Below, piece by piece: positions 59,301 to 64,000 of a stretch of DNA of 64,000 nucleotides. The translations under genes and the position numbers were made by a program. The stretch's first letter is position 1. Every line of letters starts with the position of its first letter. Source of the DNA: Liolophura sinensis (Eukaryota; Mollusca; Polyplacophora; Chitonida; Chitonidae); assembly GCF_032854445.1 (NCBI RefSeq), contig NC_088299.1, positions 5,491,001 to 5,555,000 on the forward strand. Reading direction: 5' to 3'. The notes beneath the pieces were generated by a model. It was given only the letters and a program-made list of their open reading frames with translations. It did no database searches and was not told the DNA's origin.

Positions 59301-62300
59301 CATAATGATACAAACTGATTGATATGAGATAGCATAATAGTGTTACCGTCCGTCTCTGAGAGATCAGATATGGGAATATCATCCTCCTGGTCTTGGCTCC
59401 CCCCCTCTGAGCCCTCCCCATCTTCCTCATCTTCAGACTGCTCCCCATACTTCTCTATGATCTTCTCCAGTTTAGCCTCAGTCTGCCTTCTATGGTCATC
59501 CCGCTTAGCAGTTTCTTGAACTACTAGTAATGATCTCAGAGACTGGACCTGGTAAACCGTGAACAATGTATTAATGAGTCATACCCATTAATTAAACAAC
59601 TTACAGCTTTAAAGTTACGTCATTATTGACAACACAGTAAGGTCCCGAACAATGTGACATCACCACCTTGCAGTGTCTTTTAACATGAAAGTAGTCATGC
59701 AAAGAAAAATCTACATTTATTTGTTTTATTGGTGTTTTATGTCATTTTCAAGAATATTTCACTTATACGACGGCGGTCAGCATTATGGTGGAAGGAAAAC
59801 AGGCAGAGCCCAGGGGAAACCCCCAGAGCTGACAGAGCTTCCCATGTGTGGAAAAATCTACTGATAGATTACCACTATTTTTGCACTATTTACACTCAAA
59901 CCCATATGGTTATTTATTTATTTATTTATTTGATTTGTGTTTTACGCCGTACTCAAGAATATTTCACTTATACGATGGTGGCCAGCATTATGGTGGGTGG
60001 AAACCGGGCACAGCCCGGGGGAAATCCATGACCATCCACAGGTTGCTGGCAGACCTTCCCACGTACGGCCGGAGAGGAAGCCAGCATGAGCTGGACTTGA
60101 ACTCAGAGCGACCGCATTGGTGAGAGACTCCTGGGTCATTACGCTGCGATAGCGTGCTAACCAACTGAGCCACGGAGGCCCCCAAACCCATATGGGGTGA
60201 GTAACAAATTTATACACAACTTGCACGTATGGCCATGTTGGATCTCTTATAAAAGAAAGTTCCAATCCATCTGTTACTTACCTGAAGTTTACGATGTTTG
60301 GCCAGCCTGGCGTGTTCAAATGCTGCCAGGTAGGATTTCATGACATCACTGTATCCCAGACCACTCATTTCCTCCGCTTCTGCTATGTTTAACATAGTGC
60401 GACACATCTGGCACAAAAACAGTTTAAGATGAACATACAATGTTCAGAAAAGATCTACCAGACAGCACAATCATATTCATATTTTTCAAGTTTGATTCCA
60501 TCTAAATACTGAATTATTTTATTTACTTATTTGTCGCCACGGCTTTGCTGCAAAATTGCTGAGATTACGTTATGACAAAATCATTTGTTTACTTACACAA
60601 TGTATTTTCATTGGTATTTAAAGGGGTACAGAATCGATGCTGATTGGCTGACAGTGGAGATAGGAGATCACACCAGCCAATCAGAATCGATTCTATATCC
60701 CTTTGACATCATACTCAAAGAGTTAATACAGATACTTGACAGCAGTCATGTTAATGAATGCAAGAAGTCGTGGTACCCAGAGTCCTTTTTGGCTGGAACC
60801 TCACATATTTCCAGACTTAAAGCTGCAGCCGCAGCACTAGAGCTGGAGCAAATTTCATAAAGCCATTTCTGACTAAGGCAAAATTTAGGGACTGTTTTGG
60901 AAACTAAGAAAGCGAAGTTTTGACCATATCATGAACGTGTTCTTGAGACAAATGTGTCAAGATTACAACTTCCAACACCAAAAACTGAACTCTGTGACGA
61001 GGTTTTAAATTTTGACTTCAGCCAGAAATGACTTTGTGGAATCTACCCCAGGATTCAAGGTTGTAACTTCATTAATCAGGGTCTAATCAGCAGACAGGAT
61101 AATAACTACAAGGATATGTTAACATGCAAATCTCATCCTAACTATGAATTCTCAACCTCTGTCTTTATAAAAAGGCAAAGTTAGATACCTTTGTCCTTAT
61201 AAAAAAAGCAAAATTACATATCTTTGTCTTTACAAAAAGGCAAAGTTAGATACCTTTGCCTTAAGAAAAAGAAAAAGTTAGATACCTCAGTCTTTACAAA
61301 AAGGCAAAGTTAGATACCTTTTCTTTATAAAAAGGCAAAGTTAGATACCTTTGTCTTTACAAAAAGGCAAAAGTTAGATACCTTTCTATTTACATAAAGG
61401 TAAAGTTAGATACAGTTTATTCATTTAGCAATTAAACATGATATACAAAACAACATCCAATTAATGAATAAAAGATTTCTATGTATGAGCTCAGAATATA
61501 ATTTTGTTCAGAATGTGCCAAATTACTCACGTTAACAAACCATGACAAAATTCACAGCTTTGTTGTTTAAATTACATGCACTATTGTAACACAGAATCTA
61601 GAACTAATAGTCTCACACAATTTACTGAATTACCACCACTGCAGCAATATAATGACTTTTTGATCTGATAATAAGATCTATAATCAAACAAAAATGTACA
61701 AAACATTTTTTGAAACCAGTTAAAATAACACAATAATTTAAAATTTAAAAATCACATTCAAATTTTGTAATACAGTAGGTACAAAATGAACTAGAACATT
61801 TCCTGTTTATTGAAATGGTTAGTGGATGCTTTCCATGATCAGATATCGCAAGCCCTCACTTGTTCATTGTCTCCTTGCCGACACTTCAGTTCTTTGTTGT
61901 AATATTCGATGGCCTTATCATATTGTTTGTCATCAGCATAGGTCTGAGCCAGTGACACATACACGGGTATCATATCCTTATCGCACCTCTGCTGTTTGAC
62001 AGAGCAATCCAGCTGAAAATATATCATTACACAAACTGATATCATTATGTTTGCATTTGGGGTCTCAGTGCGGTGGGGTGGGGTCTCAATGAAGGGTAGA
62101 TGGGTCTAAGTGAAGGGATGGTGGGTGGATCAGTGCACGCGGATGGGGTCTCAATGAAGCATAGAGGGGTTTAAGTGAAGAGATGGTGGGCAGATCAGTG
62201 CACACGGATGGGGTCTCAATGAAGGGTAGAGGGGTCTAAGAGAAGGGATGGTTGGCGGATCAGTGCACATGGATGGGATCTCAATGAAGGGTAGAGGGGT

Positions 62301-63797
62301 CTAAGTGAAGGGATGGTGGGCAGATCAGTGCATGCGGATGGGATCTTAATGAAGGGTAGAGGGGTCTAAGTGAAGGGATGGTGGGCAGATCGGTGCACAC
62401 GGATGAGGTCTCCATGAAGGGTAGAGGGGTCTAAGTGAAGGGATGGTGGGTGGATCAGTGCATGCGGATGGGGTCTCAATGAAGCATAGAGAGGTTTAAG
62501 TGAAGAGATGGTGGGCGGATCAGTGCACACAGATGGGATCTCAGTCAAGGGTAGAGGGGTTTAAGTGAAGGGACAGTGGGCGGATCAGTGCACAAGGATG
62601 GGGTCTCAGTCAAGGGTAGAGAGGTCTAAGAGAAGGGATGGTGGGCAGATCAGTGCACACGGATGGGGTCTAAATGAAGGGTAGAGGGGTCTTAAGTGAA
62701 GGGATGGTGGGCTGATCAGTGCACATGGATGGGGTCTCAATGAAGGGTGGAGGGGTCTAAGTGAAGGTGGAGGAGGTTTAATTAATCAGGGTGGGGGTGA
62801 TGGTGGAGGTGAGGGTAGGATTCTGTTCAAGCAGTCCAAGAGAACTTAGTAGTCTTGTTTTTCAGCAGTTGCTTAAAGAACTTATCAAACATTAGGATAC
62901 CCTGGATAAAATGTCACTTCATCAAATAATGACCATTACACAACAGTTACCAGATTTAGGTAGAAGTGAATGGCCTGTTTGTAGCTTGCAATTCCTGCTG
63001 CCAGATCGCCAAGTTTCTCGTACAGGCGAGCCCTCTCTGCAAGATCATCAGGTGCGACAGTGTCAAGGTCATCTGTTAATTCTTCCATCCTAACAACTGA
63101 AAAAGACAAAAGCAATGTTTAGAAAAACTTTAAAATATAGAGTAACGAAAAATTAGAACAGCTTGAAATGTCCCTACTGAAATACTTCAACATCTACACA
63201 TGTACATGCGCCGAATGTTATAAATATACTATCAAATGCTGTCTTGATGAGGCATCATTCTTAACATCTGATTAACATTTAATTGACTGTCTGTCGTGAA
63301 AACTGGAATGCCAAAAGTATACCACCAAATTTTTGCAAGTTACAGATAAACTTTCAAATCTATCAATGAGCATACCACACCTTATTGGTGAAAAAGACAA
63401 CTCAATGATTGGCCACATGAGCGTCGTCAATCCTTACTGTCACCAGGAATCAGAACAACAAAATTTCCTGTCCGCAACTGTGTTTGAACCCGCACCTCCT
63501 GTGTCTTATAGGAAACAAGAACAGCTGGACATGTTAGAAGGAGAAGTCCACAAACTCCCTACCCGTGAGAGGATTTGAACGTGCACCTCATCTTCTCTGG
63601 TCATTGAAAGGCAAGCATCCTAATTAACCATTCAGCCAAGAATATTTTCTGACAGTCATAACAGGTATAACTCTGATCTAACCTGTATTGTATGATTTCT
63701 GGATTTGTTTTCCATCCAGGACAGTTGCAGCACCCAGTTTATGAGCGTGTTTTAATGTGCGTCGTGAACTGCTGTAGTCTCCCAGCTGGCTGTATAA
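41008..63797 (-). CDS. TONSL: TONSL (Tonsoku-like protein), 3' 19 exons; 5' exons outside window
   Basis: TONSL pairs with MMS22L at stalled or broken replication forks. It carries new H3-H4 and reads histone H4 unmethylated at K20, a mark of post-replicative chromatin, and helps RAD51 loading (family knowledge). Joined exons (minus, 5' to 3'): 63797-63683, 63096-62951, 62012-61860, 60407-60282, 59548-59347, 57797-57709, 57253-57173, 56620-56384, 55835-55718, 54549-54399, 53574-52795, 51847-51691, 50620-50542, 50194-50045, 48059-47887, 47648-47477, 45876-45704, 42379-42305, 41389-41008. All have AG acceptors and GT donors, and phases agree at every junction except the last. Total length is 3559 nt, one more than a multiple of three, giving about 1185 residues if the extra base is discounted. 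Domain order (TPR, acidic, ankyrin, linker, ubiquitin-like, LRR) and blocks such as [15 protein letters not shown] and NPLGDGC match human TONSL as I remember it. The N-terminal TPRs lie beyond 64000. No convincing polyadenylation signal was seen just past the stop. Confidence 0.93.
41908..42290 (-). repeat. 65-bp tandem repeat, ~6 copies
   Basis: Unit marked by CCATCCAAGGTGTAGTGTAG at 65-base spacing (41916, 41981, 42046 and on), containing TGCTTTCAAGTGTATAAAGA. Lies in the TONSL exon 18-19 intron, starting about 15 bases past the exon 18 donor. Confidence 0.93.
42305..42379 (-). CDS. TONSL: TONSL exon 18: leucine-rich repeat with apparent 1-nt frameshift
   Basis: Acceptor GTGTTGACAG, donor GCCAG/GTAAAC, 75 nt. 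Entered in phase 0 it reads GCVLERLDISDCHF, a good LRR strand (human GCALAHLTLSANHL). However, exon 19 requires phase 2 on exit. The second half makes LRR sense only in another frame (QEKITFHLA, leading into LSVNGKFLRHLIL of exon 19). One surplus base, most simply in the AAA run at 42335-42337 (plus strand), explains both. Confidence 0.75.
42565..42748 (-). mobile_element. SINE family A at the edge of the 38-bp array
   Basis: TTATTTATTTGATCGGTGTT, ACGACGGCGGCCAACATTAT, then GAGGAAGCCAGCATGAGCTG; the head is absent. The array starts directly after it at 42750. Confidence 0.8.
42750..43262 (-). repeat. 38-bp minisatellite, proximal block
   Basis: About 13 units; the minus-strand core is CACTCAGGTATGTTTTGTGA followed by ACATATAGAAAATTACAA. 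Each unit holds a CAG/GTATGT 5' splice-site consensus in the TONSL direction. Separated from the main block by the SINE at 43271. Confidence 0.95.
43271..43638 (-). mobile_element. Full-length SINE, family B, inside the 38-bp array
   Basis: Reverse orientation of the element at 11219, with tail GAGTGAGTGAGTGAGTG and tRNA-like head CCAACTGTGCTATCCGGGCC. The 12-bp flanks CCTGATTGTTGT (43259) and CCTGAGTGTTGT (43639) differ at one base and are array sequence. The SINE therefore entered an already expanded array. Confidence 0.85.
43639..45505 (-). repeat. 38-bp minisatellite, main block
   Basis: About 49 units (span divided by period) with few changes. A variant with TGTAGAAAAT and GAGAATG/GAGCATG words alternates with the standard one between about 44080 and 45060, hinting at a two-unit higher-order period. 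Degenerate units continue to ~45625, close to exon 17. Confidence 0.95.
45704..45876 (-). CDS. TONSL: TONSL exon 17: leucine-rich repeats
   Basis: Acceptor CTTTATTTCCAG, donor GCTCAG/GTATGT; phase 1 in, 0 out. It encodes LTKLEVSHNHLGPTGVELLL and ANHISKYLENYTAQ, aligning with human [20 protein letters not shown] and VFRYLAKEG. Its donor context (CTCAG/GTATGTT) recurs in every unit of the 38-bp array in the following intron. Confidence 0.93.
46037..46175 (-). mobile_element. SINE family A, 3' part
   Basis: TTATTTATTTATTTGATTGG, TTTTACGCCGTACTCAAGAA, GATCCCGGGGGAAACC and CCGCAGGTTGCTGGAAGACC. It lies in the TONSL exon 17-16 intron. Confidence 0.78.
47184..47335. repeat. ~20-bp GC-rich tandem repeat
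   Basis: About seven units of CAGACCGGCAGA(G/C)C(G/A)GA(G/T)CT type, far more GC-rich than the surrounding TONSL exon 17-16 intron. Confidence 0.85.
47477..47648 (-). CDS. TONSL: TONSL exon 16: leucine-rich repeats
   Basis: Acceptor GCGTTCATCAAG, donor TTGAAAG/GTTTGT; phase 0 in, 1 out. It encodes LRCLRFDYNPLGDGCAQFLV, then LLERLGLISCQLSKNLFQNH. It aligns with human [20 protein letters not shown] and LSTLRLQACGFGPSFFLSH. Confidence 0.95.
47887..48059 (-). CDS. TONSL: TONSL exon 15: leucine-rich repeats
   Basis: Acceptor TTTAAATTTCAG, donor CTTCAG/GTAGCA; phase 1 in, 0 out. It encodes GNKIGDIGIKSLAQVLESLP and LSQVDLSTNQITATGLRHLA, matching human [20 protein letters not shown] and [20 protein letters not shown]. 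These are RNase-inhibitor-type LRRs. Confidence 0.95.
48632..50128 (-). repeat. ~97-bp tandem array made of exon 14 end plus donor plus intron start
   Basis: About 15 units of 94-98 bp, counting the genuine exon end at 50045. On the minus strand each unit has ~66 exon-derived bases, encoding TQPVFRALQC..NLTELHLQ, then CTTCAAG/GTT(A/G)GA and ~30 intron bases ending TGTGTAGTTCAG. Units differ mainly at the codons after ALQC (QNN, RSN, WSN, QSN). At least three units (near 48979, 49463 and 49852) read CAAAGTTAG, shifting the donor by one base. Fills most of the exon 14-15 intron. Confidence 0.93.
50045..50194 (-). CDS. TONSL: TONSL exon 14: first leucine-rich repeats; seed of the 97-bp array
   Basis: Acceptor TTTTATTTCAG, donor CTTCAAG/GTTAGA; phase 1 in and out. 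It encodes RLTLTDLSLRPVQ running without interruption into PVFRALQCQNNLTELHLQG. This aligns with human [20 protein letters not shown] and LRELRLAGN. An internal CAG/GTACAG could act as an earlier donor, but using it would cut the LRR strand. The last ~66 bases and the donor are the unit repeated about 15 times in the intron downstream. Confidence 0.9.
50542..50620 (-). CDS. TONSL: TONSL exon 13: end of ubiquitin-like domain
   Basis: Acceptor TATGTTTTAG, donor AAACTG/GTCTCT; phase 0 in, 1 out. It encodes VVESWDLPPLQQRYTQAC, matching the human diagnostic block EVTSWDLPPLTDRYRRAC. Confidence 0.94.
51130..51535 (+). mobile_element. LINE 3' end (reverse transcriptase C-terminal remnant)
   Basis: The plus strand reads ARTLNHNLHKPIYRSTSSLH, stop, then KCLREWNKFISLCLKSI. 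The WNK..S..LKSI pattern is typical of the extreme C-terminus of non-LTR retrotransposon ORF2. It shares this region and a tail containing CTTT(A/C)(C/A)TCCCGCCA with the copy at 58215. It lies antisense in the intron between TONSL exons 13 and 12. Confidence 0.55.
51691..51847 (-). CDS. TONSL: TONSL exon 12: ubiquitin-like domain
   Basis: Acceptor GCTGTTTTCAG, donor GAGGAG/GTCTGA; phase 2 in, 0 out. It encodes ISWLAQQTSQRYYNLYGARP followed by QDGAVLSPDDTISLVL. It aligns closely with human VAWLAEQAAQRYYQTCG and EGALLAPQDLIPDVL. Confidence 0.94.
52157..52763. repeat. Fold-back (MITE-like) element in TONSL intron
   Basis: 52157-52370 and 52550-52763 are diverged inverted copies. The best-kept core is GTGGGTATTTGGGACCA (52300) against TGGTCCCAAATACCCAC (52602), with outer pairing CCTTAAAAG..GGAGAAAAC to CTTCTCTTTTAAGG. 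The ~180-bp middle is AT-rich, with no ORF. Confidence 0.75.
52795..53574 (-). CDS. TONSL: TONSL exon 11: long linker and start of ubiquitin-like domain
   Basis: A 780-nt exon, the largest seen; acceptor ATAAATTCAG, donor GCCAG/GTGTGT. It opens with acidic MDDDSSDSDSEVYIPSSS. Later islands match conserved human motifs: SYKTAIAAVGSSALRR (human AYQAAIRGVGS), IVGDDWLIDDV (human LAGDWLELDM) and RQLKLTRLLARN (human KQVRLTCMQS). It ends with KVKVRVKDKLLLIPVP, the first strand pair of the ubiquitin-like fold (human RVRVQVQDHLFLIPVP). Between the islands it is probably disordered. Confidence 0.94.
53908..54172 (+). mobile_element. SINE family A, full length with 13-bp TSD
   Basis: Starts GGGCCTCCGTGGCTCAGTCG (A-box TGGCTCAGTCGG), B-box GTGAGTTCAAGTCC, and ends CGGCGTAAAACACCAATCAA with a (AAAT)n tail. 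Exact target duplications ATCAAATGCAAAA lie at 53895-53907 and 54173-54185. Best template for the family in this window; in the exon 11-10 intron. Confidence 0.92.
54399..54549 (-). CDS. TONSL: TONSL exon 10: disordered Ser/Lys-rich linker
   Basis: Phase 1 in; donor TTCAAG/GTTTGA is chosen over CAG/GTTCAA because only it leaves the two bases that the next exon needs. The product is low-complexity (Lys-rich start, then SSHQHTPSLSSKRTGSR). It is poorly conserved, as in the corresponding human region, so support comes from phase and position. Confidence 0.75.
54550..55717. other. TONSL exon 10-9 intron, nothing recognised
   Basis: About 1.2 kb of unique-looking sequence with no SINE, array or exon-like segment seen. 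Confidence 0.6.
55718..55835 (-). CDS. TONSL: TONSL exon 9: end of ankyrin domain
   Basis: Enters phase 0, exits phase 1 at GGGAG/GTATGA; acceptor TATCAAACGTAG. It encodes GSTALDCLRSWRERTEDTL and LSAEDRQKSGEMENRLL, the capping helices. It aligns with human [20 protein letters not shown] and ETRQKARAMEMLLQ. Confidence 0.91.
56015..56148 (-). mobile_element. SINE family A, 3' part
   Basis: GATTGGTGTTTTACGCTGTC, TTATATGACGGCGGCCAGCA and CCCAGGTTGCTGACAGACT. The flanking words AAATATGTTT at 56012 and 56147 are a possible target duplication. Confidence 0.8.
56384..56620 (-). CDS. TONSL: TONSL exon 8: ankyrin repeats 2-3 (H4-tail reader)
   Basis: A phase 0-0 exon of 79 codons with donor GATGAT/GTGAGT. 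It encodes [20 protein letters not shown], then the second repeat with GGVTPLLDAANCGN. The Asp, Trp, Glu and Asn of RDxCGW and LHEAxN, and the Asp of the next repeat, are kept. In human TONSL, as I recall, these positions (D559, W563, E568, N571, D604) grip the H4 tail around unmethylated K20. One departure is LLDAAN where human has LHDALN. Confidence 0.96.
57173..57253 (-). CDS. TONSL: TONSL exon 7: first ankyrin repeat
   Basis: A phase 0-0 exon of 27 codons; acceptor GTTTTGTCAG, donor GAACAG/GTGAAT. It encodes RNEKGETPLHRACIEGNL, a textbook ankyrin TPLH start that is almost identical to human RNDMGETLLHRACIEGQL. Confidence 0.95.
57709..57797 (-). CDS. TONSL: TONSL exon 6: basic linker before ankyrin repeats
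   Basis: Enters phase 1 (G plus AC gives Asp) and exits phase 0 at ACAAAG/GTAACG; acceptor TACCTGTGTACAG. It encodes a Gly/Arg-rich linker (GGVTQVKRGVGRRF). It sits where human has RRKGSKWNRRN, just before the ankyrin domain. Confidence 0.82.
58215..58690 (+). mobile_element. LINE 3' end (reverse transcriptase C-terminal remnant)
   Basis: The plus-strand frame reads EARSNPHNLYKTICYTALAS, then CSPEWNKLSPSLKSITSTSL and a stop, the usual C-terminus of a non-LTR ORF2. It is followed by an AT-rich 3' end with GGGCTTTCATCCCGCCAG and an A-rich tail. It is antisense in the TONSL exon 6-5 intron and is a second 5'-truncated copy of the family at 51130. Confidence 0.6.
58843..59171 (-). mobile_element. 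SINE, family B, with 12-bp target-site duplication
   Basis: Same family as 11219 but more diverged. It is bounded by exact repeats GTAAAACTTCAG at 58831-58842 and 59172-59183. It lies in the TONSL exon 6-5 intron. Confidence 0.85.
59347..59548 (-). CDS. TONSL: TONSL exon 5: helix plus acidic stretch
   Basis: Acceptor CGGTTTACCAG, donor GACG/GTAAC; phase 0 in, 1 out. A charged helix (KRDDHRRQTEAKLEKIIEK) leads into an acidic run (SEDEEDGEGSEGG, then QDQEDDIP). Human TONSL has a comparable acidic stretch between its TPR and ankyrin domains, and such stretches are typical of histone handling. A small AG/GT-bounded segment just downstream (59238-59284) breaks the frame and was left out. Confidence 0.9.
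59715..59852 (-). mobile_element. SINE family A, 3' part
   Basis: GTGTTTTATGTCATTTTCAA, ATACGACGGCGGTCAGCATT and GGCAGAGCCCAGGGGAAACC, then a truncated end. Confidence 0.75.
59910..60182 (-). mobile_element. SINE family A, full length with 13-bp TSD
   Basis: Runs from the TTATTTATTTATTTATTTG tail to the reversed head AACTGAGCCACGGAGGCCCC. Exact duplications CAAACCCATATGG lie at 59897-59909 and 60183-60195. In the TONSL exon 5-4 intron, sense with the gene. Confidence 0.92.
60282..60407 (-). CDS. TONSL: TONSL exon 4: last TPR helices
   Basis: A phase 0-0 exon of 42 codons; acceptor TTTTTGTGCCAG, donor CTTCAG/GTAAGT (strong consensus). It encodes MLNIAEAEEMSGLGYSDV and AAFEHARLAKHRKLQ, matching the human TWLNIALSREEAGDAYELL block that closes the TPR superhelix. 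Confidence 0.92.
60618..60705. repeat. Short inverted repeat in intron
   Basis: AAAGGGGTACAGAATCGATG with CTGATTGGCTG pairs with CAGCCAATCAGAATCGATTC with TATATCCCTTT across a ~22-nt loop. MITE-like. Confidence 0.8.
60853..61040. repeat. Short MITE-like element with ~36-bp inverted ends
   Basis: TTTCATAAAGCCATTTCTGA..GGCAAAATTTA at the left is the inverse of TAAATTTTGACTTCAGCCAG..AAATGACTTTGTGG at the right. About 185 bp overall, AT-rich interior. Confidence 0.75.
61150..61420 (-). repeat. ~32-bp tandem repeat, ~8 copies
   Basis: Unit GGCAAAGTTAGATACCTTTG plus TCTTTACAAAAA. On the TONSL-sense strand each unit reads AAAG/GTATCTAACTTTGCC, a 5' splice-site-like word. In the exon 4-3 intron. 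Confidence 0.92.
61860..62012 (-). CDS. TONSL: TONSL exon 3: TPR unit
   Basis: A symmetric phase 0-0 exon of 51 codons with acceptor ATATATTTTCAG and donor GAACAA/GTGAGG. It encodes YVSLAQTYADDKQYDKAIEY, a canonical TPR (small residues at A and Y positions), then a basic KELKCRQGD end. It aligns with human [20 protein letters not shown]. Confidence 0.94.
62070..62790 (-). repeat. 65-bp tandem repeat, ~11 copies
   Basis: Unit GTGAAGGGATGGTGGGCAGA, TCAGTGCACACGGATGGGGT, CTCAATGAAGGGTAGAGGGG. On the TONSL-sense strand it is pyrimidine-rich (CTGCCCACCATCCCTTCACT followed by TAG), so each unit resembles a 3' splice site. The array ends about 60 bases before exon 3's real acceptor. Confidence 0.93.
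62951..63096 (-). CDS. TONSL: TONSL exon 2: TPR segment
   Basis: Acceptor GTCTTTTTCAG, donor AATCTG/GTAACTG; enters phase 1, exits phase 0. It encodes an acidic lead (MEELTDDLDTV) followed by a TPR unit, RLYEKLGDLAAGIASYKQA. It matches the human [22 protein letters not shown] region. Confidence 0.92.
63573..63652 (-). other. tRNA-like segment in TONSL intron
   Basis: The minus strand reads TTGGCTGAATGGTTAATTAG then CACGTTCAAATCCTCTCACG, an A-box/B-box pair in tRNA spacing. Stems are imperfect, so a SINE head is more likely than a functional tRNA. In the exon 1-2 intron. Confidence 0.45.
63683..63797 (-). CDS. TONSL: TONSL exon 1 of window: TPR segment
   Basis: Enters in phase 0 after acceptor TACTGGTTTCAG and leaves in phase 1 at ACAG/GTTAG. 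It encodes LYSQLGDYSSSRRTLKHA and onward, a TPR helix pair. It aligns with the human stretch around QVLQDLGDFLAAKRALKKA (about residue 265). The upstream exon is outside the window. Confidence 0.88.
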
Positions 63798-64000
63798 CTG
63801 AAACCAGTACAAATCAGTTGTGTCGGTCTAACATCTTTCACTCAGGATTGTTTTCAAAATTGAAATTTTCAAGTGAAATCATTCACAAACAAATAATATT
63901 AAAAAAGAAATGAGATACTTTTCTGTCTAATAAGTATTTAACATGCATCCATAAGGCGAAATTTCCACTCTTTTAGGCCATACACAACCAAATTAGATAT

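Overview
The window looks like nuclear DNA of a mollusc (bivalve or gastropod). The evidence is AT-rich sequence, long introns and dense tRNA-derived SINEs of the type common in molluscs. One SINE family ends in a conserved block reading roughly TTGAGTACGGCGTAAAACACC followed by a CAAATAAATAAAT tail. There is no prokaryotic-style gene packing. The species cannot be named from the sequence alone.

One gene is clearly recognisable. It is on the minus strand and fills the right third of the window, from beyond 63797 down to a stop at 41008. It is the mollusc orthologue of TONSL (Tonsoku-like, NFKBIL2), the replication-fork repair and histone H3-H4 handling protein that works with MMS22L. Nineteen exons can be placed with matching splice sites and compatible phases: TPR repeats (exons 1-4), an acidic stretch (5), histone-H4-reading ankyrin repeats (7-9), a disordered linker (10-11), a ubiquitin-like fold (11-13) and C-terminal leucine-rich repeats (14-19). 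The first exons, about 260 residues by comparison with human, lie beyond the right edge. One exon (42305-42379) seems to carry one extra base.

The TONSL introns are unusually rich in tandem arrays. Two of them appear to carry splice signals of the gene itself. A ~97-bp unit at 48632-50128 duplicates the 3' half of an LRR exon together with its donor site, about 15 times. A 38-bp unit at 42750-45505 contains a CAG/GTATGT donor in every copy and has about 60 copies. Arrays of 65 bp (62070-62790 and 41908-42290), 32 bp (61150-61420) and 20 bp (47184-47335) lie in other introns. The introns also hold SINEs with clear target-site duplications, two 3' ends of one LINE family, and fold-back elements.

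The left 41 kb holds no gene I can identify. It contains SINE copies of three families, a degenerate Tc1-type transposase fragment (about 39180-39515, minus), a ~1.35-kb fold-back palindrome (15632-16976), a near-perfect 66-bp-arm hairpin (30351-30491), TATCGATA-rich arrays (19170-20215), a CA microsatellite, a 21-bp array (34165-34595) and a 2.1-kb ~40-bp array (36300-38420). One unidentified open frame at 35542-35900 (minus) looks protein-like and may be an exon. Most other short open frames are by-products of repeats.
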